In this document: piece by piece, positions 1-6,605 of the stretch
Layout of the letters: every line of letters begins with the position of its first letter
Numbering within the stretch: the first letter of the stretch is position 1
Source: an uncultured Collinsella sp.
GTDB taxonomy: Bacteria; Actinomycetota; Coriobacteriia; Coriobacteriales; Coriobacteriaceae
Length of the DNA: 35,102 bases
NCBI GenBank assembly: GCA_900538305.1
Contig: UPXY01000018.1
Location: 1-35,102 of the forward strand
Direction: 5' to 3'
The notes under the pieces: model-generated
What the model was told of the DNA's origin: nothing
Database searches by the model: none
What the model saw: the letters and a program-made list of their open reading frames with translations, nothing else
Made by a program: the position numbers and the translations under genes

Positions 1-53
1 CAATAACCCCCGTCCCCAATGGCGGGATACCCAATGGCAGAAAAGGGGCTTCG

Positions 54-590
54 ATGACGAACGAGGAGTTGCACAAAGACGGCCTTCCCACCATGCCACG
101 CGTCGATGCGGTGTGGGAGAGTGCTCTGTACCAGTGGGAATATCAGCGGCTCGAAGAGCTCGAGCGAGAGCGCGTCTTTTGCCGGCACGGGCTTCAACAT
201 CTGTTCGATTGCGCCCGCATCATGTGGATCTTGAATCTCGAGCGTGTGCTCGACCTTGACCGCGAGATTGTGTACGCGACGGCGCTTCTGCACGATATCG
301 GCAAGGCGCAGCAGTACGAGACGGGCGAGCCCCATGATGTAGCGGGCGAGCGGCTTGCTCGGGAAATCTTGCTGGCGCTTCCCGCCGCGCATGCGTTCTC
401 GGCTGAAGAAATCGATGCCATCTGCACGGCGATTCGCGGACATCGGCATCTGCGCGAGGGCGCCGAGGTGCTTGAGCGGCTGCTCTACCAGGCGGACAAG
501 GCTTCCCGCGCGTGCTTCGCCTGCCCATCGGACGTTCGCGCCGCCTGTTCGTGGAGCGATGCGAAGAAGAACCTCGCTGTGCGCATCTAG
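54..590 (+). CDS. HD-domain phosphohydrolase
   Basis: 178-residue soluble protein with an HD metal-dependent phosphohydrolase domain. A conserved early His lies in FCRHGLQHLFD (about residue 45), the HD pair is in ALLHDIGK (about 79-86), and a further His pair is in the GHRH stretch (about 130). The C-terminal tail has a Cys-x-x-Cys pair followed by a third Cys and a KKN, a pattern I associate with small HD proteins of Firmicutes and Actinobacteria that sit beside folate genes. The start ATG follows an AAGGGG ribosome binding site, and an internal ATG at 93 is less likely. folB lies 1.1 kb downstream on the same strand, which fits a folate neighbourhood whose other genes may lie left of the window. 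The substrate cannot be told from the sequence. Confident about the fold, not about the role. Confidence 0.85.
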   Translation: MTNEELHKDGLPTMPRVDAVWESALYQWEYQRLEELERERVFCRHGLQHLFDCARIMWILNLERVLDLDREIVYATALLHDIGKAQQYETGEPHDVAGERLAREILLALPAAHAFSAEEIDAICTAIRGHRHLREGAEVLERLLYQADKASRACFACPSDVRAACSWSDAKKNLAVRI

Positions 591-628
591 GCAGGTCAGA
601 GGGCGCTCCCAAACCGGGCGCCGTCGCC

Positions 629-709
629 AGTTCAAAATTTCATGCCAAACCATACAGCTGGAGCGTTGCAGCAGCGCCTTATTGTATGGAACGGCATAGA
701 ATTTCAACT
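629..709. repeat. Imperfect inverted repeat between convergent genes
   Basis: Bases 629-656 and 683-709 are imperfect reverse complements of about 27 bp (starting AGTTCAAAATTTCATGCC on the left) around a 26-base loop. The element lies in the 166-base gap between the convergent HD gene and membrane-protein gene. It may be a bidirectional transcription terminator, although no clean U-run follows, or a small palindromic repeat. Confidence 0.5.
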
Positions 710-756
710 GATTCGCCGATGGGACTTTGCAAGGTAAAATAACCCCTGGGGTGTTT

Positions 757-1446
757 TTACATCAGCGAGCCGTTGAAGTGGATGATGAAGGCGATGAGCC
801 CCACGAGCGCTGCCAGCCAAAGCACGATGCCGAACACCATGAGCGCGATCGCCCAACGCTTGAACGGACGGCCTCCCACCATGCCGGCGCCGGCCAACAT
901 GCACAAAAAGATCCCGATGCCGAGCGCGATCATACAGCTACCCTCTGCCGTCGCGAGCAGCGGCAGGTCGGCGGCGGCGACGTGTGCATAGTGGTAGCTG
1001 TGAAGCAGTCCCACGTCCCCGGTTGCGATCATGTACACACCCGGCACGATGCCAAAGAGCGAGCACGCAGCCCCCACGAGTCCCATAACGACGTAGCGCC
1101 AGATCGGTTTCATGCTGCTGAAGACCCCGGTCGCAGCTTGCCCGGAATACGTGATGAGCCCGCCGTTGTAGTACACGATGGCTCCGAGCATGAATGCGAT
1201 GCCCAGCACGAGGAGCACAACGCCCGCGATGGTAAGCACGCCTTGCCTGTCGAGGCAGATGAGCGCGATAGCGATTCCGAGGACGATCATACTCGCCCCT
1301 TCAGCGCGCGCGAGCGCGGGCAGCTTCTCGGGCGGCGTCGTGGCGTAGTGGTAGCTATGGAGTAGGCGCGGATTGCCCGAGACGATCATATAGATGCCGA
1401 GTGCACCGGTGAGCACCGGTACGATCAGAATAGCAAGTGAGTCCAT
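757..1446 (-). CDS. Internally duplicated integral membrane protein, unknown function
   Basis: 229-residue hydrophobic protein with about six to eight membrane segments and no recognised catalytic motif. It consists of two homologous halves. Each begins with a membrane segment, a Gly-rich turn and the block LLHSYHYA, followed by a short polar loop ending in LPALARAEG (first half) or LPLLATAEG (second half), and then another strongly hydrophobic helix with a MI.LGI core. The start is the ATG at 1446, preceded by GGGAGG with 5-6 bases of spacing; the reading frame stays open far upstream but without a ribosome binding site. It is transcribed divergently from folB across a 228-base gap. The SYHY block is the most conserved part and sits at the same loop in both halves, so it is the natural candidate for a functional site. 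I do not recognise the family with certainty. Confidence 0.8.
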   Translation of the reverse strand: MDSLAILIVPVLTGALGIYMIVSGNPRLLHSYHYATTPPEKLPALARAEGASMIVLGIAIALICLDRQGVLTIAGVVLLVLGIAFMLGAIVYYNGGLITYSGQAATGVFSSMKPIWRYVVMGLVGAACSLFGIVPGVYMIATGDVGLLHSYHYAHVAAADLPLLATAEGSCMIALGIGIFLCMLAGAGMVGGRPFKRWAIALMVFGIVLWLAALVGLIAFIIHFNGSLM

Positions 1447-1674
1447 GGAAGCCTCCCGATCAAAGCGGTGTTCGATGGATGTCGCCGATCGCCGCGCGCG
1501 GAACGTACCCCCGCACCGCGTAAACGAGATTCTAGTCCTGTGCGAACGAGCGTCAAGCGTGATTTTCGGCAAGCTGGCGCGCATGCTGGGTATAGAAAGA
1601 GCTGGCGCAAAAAAACATCCGTCTCCGCGATTTTGCAGAATCACGTAGGGGAGGGGAAGGAGAGAAGAGCGACT

Positions 1675-2169
1675 ATGGAAGATGAGAAGAAAGGTTTGCC
1701 CGAGGATACGTCGCGTGGTGAAGAGACCGGTCTCGCGCATCATGCGAAGGCGGGGTTGCCCGTGAGTCGGCGCGAGCTGGTGCTTGCCGATCCCGAGCGA
1801 CTCGCGCTTGCGGATAAGGTGATGATCGAGGGACTCGAGGTCTTCGCCAACCATGGCGTCTACGCTGCGGAACGCGAGCTCGGGCAGAAGTTCGTGGTCT
1901 CGGCGGTGCTCTACACTTCGCTTCGGGCGGCGGGCGAGAGCGATTACCTGGGGAAATCGGTCGATTACGGCGAGATATGCCATGTGATCGACCAGTTTAT
2001 GCGAGAGCACACCTTTAAGCTCATCGAAGCCGCCGCAGAGGCGGTCGCTGCCGAGTTGCTCGATCGGTACCCCCAGCTTTTCGGCGTGAAGCTCAGCATC
2101 AGAAAACCGTGGGCACCCATCGGCCTGCCGCTTGCGAGCGCCGGCGTGGAGATCATTCGCACGCGCTAG
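1675..2169 (+). CDS. folB: Dihydroneopterin aldolase (FolB)
   Basis: Converts 7,8-dihydroneopterin to 6-hydroxymethyl-7,8-dihydropterin and glycolaldehyde in folate synthesis, in the cytoplasm. The diagnostic stretch IEGLEVFANHGVYAAERELG is at about residues 51-70, with the pterin-binding Glu in AAERELGQ. The catalytic Lys is in SIRKPWAP near residue 145. The rest matches the usual 120-residue FolB fold (VDYGEICHVIDQFM, LIEAAAEAVA). The chosen ATG at 1675 follows GGGGAAGGAGAG. This gives 164 residues and leaves a polar N-terminal extension of about 45 residues with no match to known FolB. It could be a tail, or the true start could be later. The gene is monocistronic here; partner folate genes are not visible in the window. 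Confidence 0.93.
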   Translation: MEDEKKGLPEDTSRGEETGLAHHAKAGLPVSRRELVLADPERLALADKVMIEGLEVFANHGVYAAERELGQKFVVSAVLYTSLRAAGESDYLGKSVDYGEICHVIDQFMREHTFKLIEAAAEAVAAELLDRYPQLFGVKLSIRKPWAPIGLPLASAGVEIIRTR

Positions 2170-2174
2170 AGCGG

Positions 2175-2369
2175 GTGGGATTTTGACACCAGGTCTCTGA
2201 GTCCCACGTGCTCTCGACGTCGACATTTTTGGACAGTTTTTCGGATTTGAGACCGAAAAGTGGCGAAAAATGTCGACGTCGCCAGAGGGGATGGTGAGGG
2301 GGGATAGTCTGCCAAAAGGAGTTGTCCCTGTTGGCAGTGGGACTCTGAGACCTGGTGCCAGAGTCCCAC
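2175..2369. repeat. Nested palindromic element (195 bp)
   Basis: Fills the gap between the convergent folB and metallopeptidase genes. Outer arms 2175-2207 and 2337-2369 are reverse complements at 29 of 33 positions; the right arm is also a hairpin by itself (GTGGGACTCTG and CAGAGTCCCAC, loop 11). Middle arms 2215-2230 and 2266-2281 are a perfect 16-bp inverted repeat (CGACGTCGACATTTTT). Inner arms 2238-2244 and 2253-2259 (TTTTCGG and CCGAAAA) sit in its loop. A further 7-bp stem, CTGCCAA and TTGGCAG, is at 2309-2315 and 2331-2337. The element ends exactly at the stop codon of the metallopeptidase gene. No reading frame of note and no target duplication seen. It could be a MITE-like or REP-type element that also ends transcription in both directions. 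Confidence 0.75.
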
Positions 2370-3086
2370 TCAGGCGGGGTGGCGCAGCAGACGCGAGAGC
2401 TCGCGGTTCGCCGGGCAAAAGCGGTCGAGGAGCGCGTGGAAGCGGGCGTTGTGGCTTGGCTCCATGAGGTGGCAGAGCTCGTGCGCCACGACGAACTCCA
2501 AGCACGCAGGAGGGTACGCGGCGAGGCGCGCGTTCACGCGAATCGCCGCCGTGCGCGGCGTACAGGAACCCCAGCGCGTCTTCATGATCCTCACCTGCCA
2601 GCGTGAGGCGCGCACGCCCATCTGAGCCTCGAAGCGCTCTGTCACGGCGGGCAGTGCGCGGGCGACCTCGTCGCGATAGCGTTCAAGGAGTAGCCGCTCG
2701 AACGACGCAGCGTCGAGCCCGCGTATGTCGCTGCTCGGGAGATCCTTGCCGCTCGTCCCATCGGCGAAAAGCTCACGCACTGATACAAGTTCGCCCCAGA
2801 GCGGAATGAGTTCAGGAACGCGGTCGGCTGCTTGCCCACGCGCTTCGCTCAGCGCCTGCTTTCTTGCGACGTGTCGCTCGATCCAGGCGGCATGGCTGTC
2901 GAGGAACGCTTGGATGCGCGCGTCCGTCGTCCGTGCCGGCGCACTTGCCACAACCGTTCCGTCGCCGCGAACCCGCAGGTTGAGGTTCTTCACGCGTTTG
3001 CGGGTGACGAGGACGACGTGCTCCTCGCCACCTATGCGGACGGTGAATCGACTTGTGGTTTTCGGCTGTGCGGCACGGTTTGCCAC
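2370..3086 (-). CDS. YgjP-like zinc metallopeptidase (M48-related)
   Basis: Soluble protein of about 238 residues whose C-terminal third carries the zinc protease signature: RWGSC, then VVAHELCHLMEPSHNARF (HExxH with a third ligand region), then an FW-like end with a Cys-Pro motif. This is the architecture of the YgjP/DUF45 family, whose cellular substrate is not well known. The N-terminal half has the family's beta-rich segment with RKRVKNLNLRV. The GTG at 3086 is preferred because AAAGGAG lies four bases ahead of it. An in-frame ATG at 3104 lacks a ribosome binding site and would add six residues. It is divergent from the FKBP gene, 99 bases away, and its stop codon abuts the palindromic element at 2175-2369. 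Confidence 0.87.
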   Translation of the reverse strand: MANRAAQPKTTSRFTVRIGGEEHVVLVTRKRVKNLNLRVRGDGTVVASAPARTTDARIQAFLDSHAAWIERHVARKQALSEARGQAADRVPELIPLWGELVSVRELFADGTSGKDLPSSDIRGLDAASFERLLLERYRDEVARALPAVTERFEAQMGVRASRWQVRIMKTRWGSCTPRTAAIRVNARLAAYPPACLEFVVAHELCHLMEPSHNARFHALLDRFCPANRELSRLLRHPA

Positions 3087-3185
3087 GGGGCTCCTTTCGC
3101 TCATCTGATTCAATTCTATCCGTATCGTCTCCGGCAAGTTTGCGGCGGCGCGCAAGCGCATGCCTTGGAAGAGAATCGAGGAACC

Positions 3186-3614
3186 ATGTCCAACACCGGA
3201 AAGACCCTGCGCGTGCACTATCGCGGCACGCTCGACGATGGCACGCAGTTCGATAGCTCCTACGATCGCGGCGAGACGCTCGAGTTCGTGTGCGGTGCAC
3301 ACCAGATGATTGCCGGCTTCGATGCCGCAGTCGTCGACATGGAAGTGGGCGAGAAGAAGACCGTCCACATCCCGGCAGCCGAAGCATACGGCGAGCGCCG
3401 CGAAGACCTCGTGCTCGAGTTCCCCGCCGCGCAGGTGCCCAACATCGAGCAGATCCATGTGGGCGATAAGCTTTTCCTGACCACGCCCGCTGGCCAGCCG
3501 GTGCCCGTGACGGTCGTCGAGGTCGCGCCCGAGGGCGTCAAGCTCGATGCGAACCACGAGCTTGCCGGCAAGGATCTTAACTTCGATATCGAGCTCGTCG
3601 AGGTTGTGGGGTAG
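3186..3614 (+). CDS. FKBP-type peptidyl-prolyl cis-trans isomerase, SlyD-like
   Basis: 142-residue cytoplasmic proline isomerase and folding helper. The N-terminal half has the FKBP pattern VHYRGTLDDGTQFDSS, then GxxQMIAGFDAAVVDMEVGEKK. The inserted chaperone flap between the FKBP strands (EAYGERREDLVLEFPAAQVP) is typical of SlyD. The usual SlyD histidine- and cysteine-rich metal-binding tail is absent; the protein ends at IELVEVVG, so a nickel-delivery role is unlikely. No signal peptide. The ATG at 3186 has GAGGA ahead of it. The gene stands alone, divergent from the metallopeptidase gene and convergent with the Fur-family gene. Confidence 0.92.
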   Translation: MSNTGKTLRVHYRGTLDDGTQFDSSYDRGETLEFVCGAHQMIAGFDAAVVDMEVGEKKTVHIPAAEAYGERREDLVLEFPAAQVPNIEQIHVGDKLFLTTPAGQPVPVTVVEVAPEGVKLDANHELAGKDLNFDIELVEVVG

Positions 3615-3619
3615 CTTCT

Positions 3620-3644
3620 GCCAAAAGGGACTGTCCCCTTTGGC
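3620..3644. repeat. Short palindrome, GTCCCC..TGGC family
   Basis: GCCAAAAGGGAC (3620-3631) pairs with GTCCCCTTTGGC (3633-3644) at 11 of 12 positions, leaving a one-base spacer. It lies between the convergent FKBP and Fur-family genes and could fold as a terminator on either strand, but without a U-run. Very similar sequence occurs at 2309-2337 and, as the half site GTCCCCAATGGC, near base 12, so it is a dispersed intergenic repeat. Confidence 0.6.
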
Positions 3645-3647
3645 GGG

Positions 3648-4040
3648 TTAGGCGCTCTGGCGTGCCTGGCAGGCGGGGCAGATGCCCTCGAAGAAGGCGT
3701 AGTGCGTGACCTGCGAGAAGCCCGTCTCCTCCATGGCGGCGGCGTCCGCATGGGCGTCGTAGCGAATCTCGACGTCGCGCACCGCGCCGCATGAGGTACA
3801 GATGAGGTGCGCATGCTCATCGCGGCGATCGTCGTAGCGATTCCCGCCCGGCGTCTTGAGCGTGCTGATGCACCCCTCGTCCGAGAGCAGGGCGAGGTTG
3901 CGGTAGACCGTCCCTCGGCTGAGGTGCTCGTCGTGTTGCCGGGCTTCGACGAAGACCTCGTCGGCGGTGGGATGAGCGCCGGCGAGCGACTGCACCGCAT
4001 CGAGCACAAGCCTACGTTGCCTCGTGTTACGTCGTTGCAC
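3648..4040 (-). CDS. Fur/PerR-family metalloregulator
   Basis: About 130-residue winged-helix regulator of the Fur superfamily. The N-terminal HTH region runs from RNTRQRRLVLDAVQ to RGTVYRNLALLSDEG (roughly residues 5-60). The dimerisation and metal domain follows with the HAHLICTSCGAVRDVE stretch. Two Cys pairs, CTSC and CPAC, form the structural zinc site. The GTG at 4040 is favoured because GGGGAGG lies eight bases ahead; a GTG three codons upstream is also possible. The HHxHxxC region is reduced, so it could be Fur, PerR or Zur; the target metal or peroxide cannot be decided. The AT-rich stretch 4070-4100 just upstream contains TATAAA on the minus strand and is the probable promoter and autoregulatory site. 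Confidence 0.88.
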   Translation of the reverse strand: MQRRNTRQRRLVLDAVQSLAGAHPTADEVFVEARQHDEHLSRGTVYRNLALLSDEGCISTLKTPGGNRYDDRRDEHAHLICTSCGAVRDVEIRYDAHADAAAMEETGFSQVTHYAFFEGICPACQARQSA

Positions 4041-4148
4041 GGCCGACACCTCCCCACATAATCCGGCGTGCTTTATAGCATCATTTTACTAACAATTTCT
4101 CCTGCACGTCAAAGGCCGTCATGGAAGCCACAAGGTGCCCATCTCGGC

Positions 4149-4550
4149 TCAGTAGCGCACTTGGAACCCCGCGGCGCCCTCGCACGGAGGGAGGTCGCGC
4201 ACCTCGTCGAGCCACATACGGCAGCCCATGCGGTCGTAGGTGGCGTGCATGCTATCGAGATGCTTGATGAGCTGCGCGGGCGTGCCCTGTACATCCATCG
4301 ATACCGAGCCGTCGCGCAGGTTTCTCACCCAACCGGTAAGTCCGAGTTTCTCGGCGGAACTCAAACACGTCCAGCGAAAACCCACGCCCTGGACGCGCCC
4401 GGTGAAAAGCAGGTGGTAGTGGAGCTCCTGCTCGGCATCTTCGGCAGAAAGCTGCTGCTGCAGCTTCTGTATGAGCTCGCGCTCGAGTGGGCTGCGACGC
4501 TCGTCGGGTTCGCGTTCGTCCGCGCCGTGCATGAGTTCGAAGATGTTCAT
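4149..4550 (-). CDS. Acylphosphatase with N-terminal extension
   Basis: Hydrolyses carboxyl-phosphate bonds of acyl phosphates in the cytosol. The C-terminal 90 residues are a complete acylphosphatase: FTGRVQGVGFRW carries the phosphate-binding Arg, and GWVRNLRDGSVSMDVQG carries the catalytic Asn. The first 43 residues are an acidic, helical extension (rich in Glu and Arg, with QKLQQQ) not found in the classical 90-100 residue enzyme. The start ATG follows AGGAGG with four bases of spacing, so the extension is likely real. The gene lies 62 bases behind the Gfo/Idh/MocA gene on the same strand and is probably cotranscribed with it. Confidence 0.9.
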   Translation of the reverse strand: MNIFELMHGADEREPDERRSPLERELIQKLQQQLSAEDAEQELHYHLLFTGRVQGVGFRWTCLSSAEKLGLTGWVRNLRDGSVSMDVQGTPAQLIKHLDSMHATYDRMGCRMWLDEVRDLPPCEGAAGFQVRY

Positions 4551-4612
4551 CGCGCCTCCTCTTGCCATCTGCTTCCCAGCGTGCCTTCGAGCCGACTCAC
4601 CGCACGTGACCG

Positions 4613-5704
4613 CTAACGCGCGTCGGCGGGGAAGCGGACGCCCATCTGCCGCCGCGCCTCGTCCATCACGGCGAGCGATGCGAGCGTGACGTCGCGGAAG
4701 TGCGCGACCGTGCCGAACGTGCCGGCAGGTGCCTCGAGGGCGCTCGTGCCGCCGCGTACGGCCTCGACGGCTCCCACGAAATCGGCAAGCTCGAACACCA
4801 TGGAGTTCTCGACGGCGTCGAGCTGGCGCTCCTCGATCTGGGGCTCGCCCGTCGTCCGCGCCTGCTTCGCCGAGGAACGCGCTACCGTTCCGCGGTATTT
4901 GATGCGCAGCCATTCGGGCTCGGAGGTACCGGCGAACGTGAGCGTCGCCTCCTCGCCTTCGATTTGCGAGGGAAGCACGTCGTTCGAGATCTTCGACCAA
5001 TGGAGCGCCACGAGCTTGTCGGGATAGCGCGCGATGATCTCGCCCGCGCCGTCGAGCGCACCATGCGTGAGGTCGCGCGTGCTCTCGTCTAGAAGCACAG
5101 GCGCGGCGAGGATCTCATCCGGCGCGCCGAAGAGCTCGATCATGGGTTCCACCGTGTAGACGCCCATGTCCATGAGCGCGCCGGACGCCATCTCGCAGTC
5201 GAAGATGTTCGTGTGGCGCCCCGCGAGGAGCTCATCGTATCGCGAGGAATAGCTGCCGAGATGCAGGCTCGCACGCCGCACGCGGCCGACCTTCGCCATG
5301 GCGTCGCGGCAGGCGACGAACGCGGGGTCGTGGAGCGGCCGCATCGCCTCGAGCGCGACGACGCCCGCCTGCTCTGCGGCTTCGAAGACCCGCCGTGCCT
5401 CGGCTTCGTTCGCGGCGAACGATTTCTCGACGAGCACGTGCTTGCCGCCGGCGATGCACACGAGCGCCTGCTCGGCGTGGAGCGCATTCGGGCTGCCGAT
5501 GTAGACGGCATCGACCTCGCTCGACGCGGCGAGGTCTTCAAGCTCGGTGAACGGGTGCGTGCCGCCGCGCTCGGATGTGAACGCCTGCGCGCGCCCCGCG
5601 TCGCGCGAGAGCGTGCCCACGAAGACGGCGTCCCCGCACGCGTTGACCTCCTCGATGAAATCGCTCGTGATAGGGCTCGTGCCGATAGTTGCGATGCGTA
5701 GCAT
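4613..5704 (-). CDS. Gfo/Idh/MocA-family oxidoreductase
   Basis: 363-residue NAD(P)-dependent sugar or dihydrodiol dehydrogenase-like protein. The N-terminal Rossmann fold starts MLRIATIGTSPITSDF and continues through VDAVYIGSPNALHAEQAL. The usual EKP motif is present as VLVEKSFAANEAEA, where the catalytic Lys (K94) is kept but Pro is replaced by Ser. The C-terminal alpha/beta domain includes the expected GALMDMGVYTVEPMIELFG segment. The ATG at 5704 follows GGGGAG. The sugar substrate cannot be assigned. It is first in a probable operon with the acylphosphatase gene. Confidence 0.9.
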   Translation of the reverse strand: MLRIATIGTSPITSDFIEEVNACGDAVFVGTLSRDAGRAQAFTSERGGTHPFTELEDLAASSEVDAVYIGSPNALHAEQALVCIAGGKHVLVEKSFAANEAEARRVFEAAEQAGVVALEAMRPLHDPAFVACRDAMAKVGRVRRASLHLGSYSSRYDELLAGRHTNIFDCEMASGALMDMGVYTVEPMIELFGAPDEILAAPVLLDESTRDLTHGALDGAGEIIARYPDKLVALHWSKISNDVLPSQIEGEEATLTFAGTSEPEWLRIKYRGTVARSSAKQARTTGEPQIEERQLDAVENSMVFELADFVGAVEAVRGGTSALEAPAGTFGTVAHFRDVTLASLAVMDEARRQMGVRFPADAR

Positions 5705-5738
5705 GGAAGTCTCCCCTCGCTCGGGCGTCGGTGCGGTG

Positions 5739-6227
5739 CTAATCCACGTCGGTATCCGTGAACCCGGTGTCTTCAAGCAGTCTACCCGAATCCGCCGCTG
5801 TCGTTGCGAGCTTGTCACAGCGTTCGTTGAGCGCGTTGCCCGCATGCCCGCGGACCCAGATGAAGGTGACGTCGTGCGGAGCCATCGCCTGGAGCAGGCG
5901 CTGCCAGAGGTCCACGTTCTTCACGGGCTTCTTCGCCGCCGTCTTCCATCCGCGCCGCTGCCAGCCTTCGATCCAGTGGTCGTTGAATGCCTTCACCACG
6001 TACTGGGAATCCGAATGGACGTCGATCGTGCAGGGGCGGTTGAGCGCCTCGAGCGCGGCGATGACCGCCATGAGCTCCATGCGGTTGTTCGTGGTGTGGG
6101 CGTATCCGGCGGAAAGCTCGCGGGTGAACGTCTCGCCGTGAGCATTGGTGTAGTTGAGCACGGCGCCGTATCCGCCGTTGCCAGGGTTGCCGTGCGCCGC
6201 GCCGTCGGTGTAGATGGTGACTTTCAC
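5739..6227 (-). CDS. rnhA: Ribonuclease HI
   Basis: 162-residue endonuclease that cuts the RNA strand of RNA-DNA hybrids (R-loops, Okazaki primers). All of the acidic active site is visible: D8 in YTDGAAHGNPG, E51 in NNRMELMAVIAALEAL, D73 in VHSDSQYVV, and the last Asp in NERCDKLA. The handle region GWQRRGWKTAAKKPVKNVDLW has the basic substrate-binding residues of the HI type. The start is a GTG at 6227 with AAAGGA six to seven bases upstream. It lies 34 bases upstream of the Gfo/Idh/MocA gene on the same strand. Confidence 0.96.
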   Translation of the reverse strand: MKVTIYTDGAAHGNPGNGGYGAVLNYTNAHGETFTRELSAGYAHTTNNRMELMAVIAALEALNRPCTIDVHSDSQYVVKAFNDHWIEGWQRRGWKTAAKKPVKNVDLWQRLLQAMAPHDVTFIWVRGHAGNALNERCDKLATTAADSGRLLEDTGFTDTDVD

Positions 6228-6377
6228 GCAGGTTCCTTTCGAGAGCTGCTGCCGTACCCATTGTACGGTCTTGTCGGGACATGTTGCGCCTTTGCCGTTC
6301 GCTTACACGAGCTTTGCGCTTCCCTCATCGCGCGCTCGTACAGTGAAGGCAGACGATGAGGACGTGAAAGGAGCATC

Positions 6378-6497
6378 ATGGATCAGACGGTGCTGGTGGT
6401 GGCGGTGGTCGTTGGCGCGGTCGTCGCCTTCCTCGCCTCCGAGGCGGTGCGCGAGCTCGAGCGGCAGTGCGAGCTTTTCGACGAGGTCGCCGAGTAG
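6378..6497 (+). CDS. Small single-span membrane protein (39 residues)
   Basis: A 39-residue open frame with an excellent ribosome binding site (AAAGGAG, four bases before the ATG). The peptide begins MDQT, has a hydrophobic run of valines, alanines and a leucine at about residues 5-20, and ends in an acidic amphipathic helix (EAVRELERQCELFDEVAE). This is the layout of a bitopic membrane peptide with a cytoplasmic tail. It is flanked by the divergent rnhA and by nfo in the same direction. No known family is recognised. A single Cys in the tail could allow dimerisation. Coding status rests on the binding site and the clear membrane plus helix pattern. Confidence 0.6.
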   Translation: MDQTVLVVAVVVGAVVAFLASEAVRELERQCELFDEVAE

Positions 6498-6519
6498 CGT
6501 GCCCGCCGCAACCTGATAC

Positions 6520-6571
6520 AATCCAGCCTGTCCGGCTTCTTTTGCACGAGGGAAGTCGCGCAGGCTGGATT
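6520..6571. repeat. Perfect inverted repeat ahead of nfo
   Basis: AATCCAGCCTG at 6520-6530 and its exact reverse complement at 6561-6571 enclose 30 bases. The structure lies 23 bases behind the 39-residue gene and 35 bases before nfo. No U-run follows the right arm (it continues CTTATCTG), so it may be a weak terminator, an operator pair or a leader hairpin. Confidence 0.45.
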
Positions 6572-6605
6572 CTTATCTGTCGACCTTGTTGAAGGGCGCG
6601 ACCGC

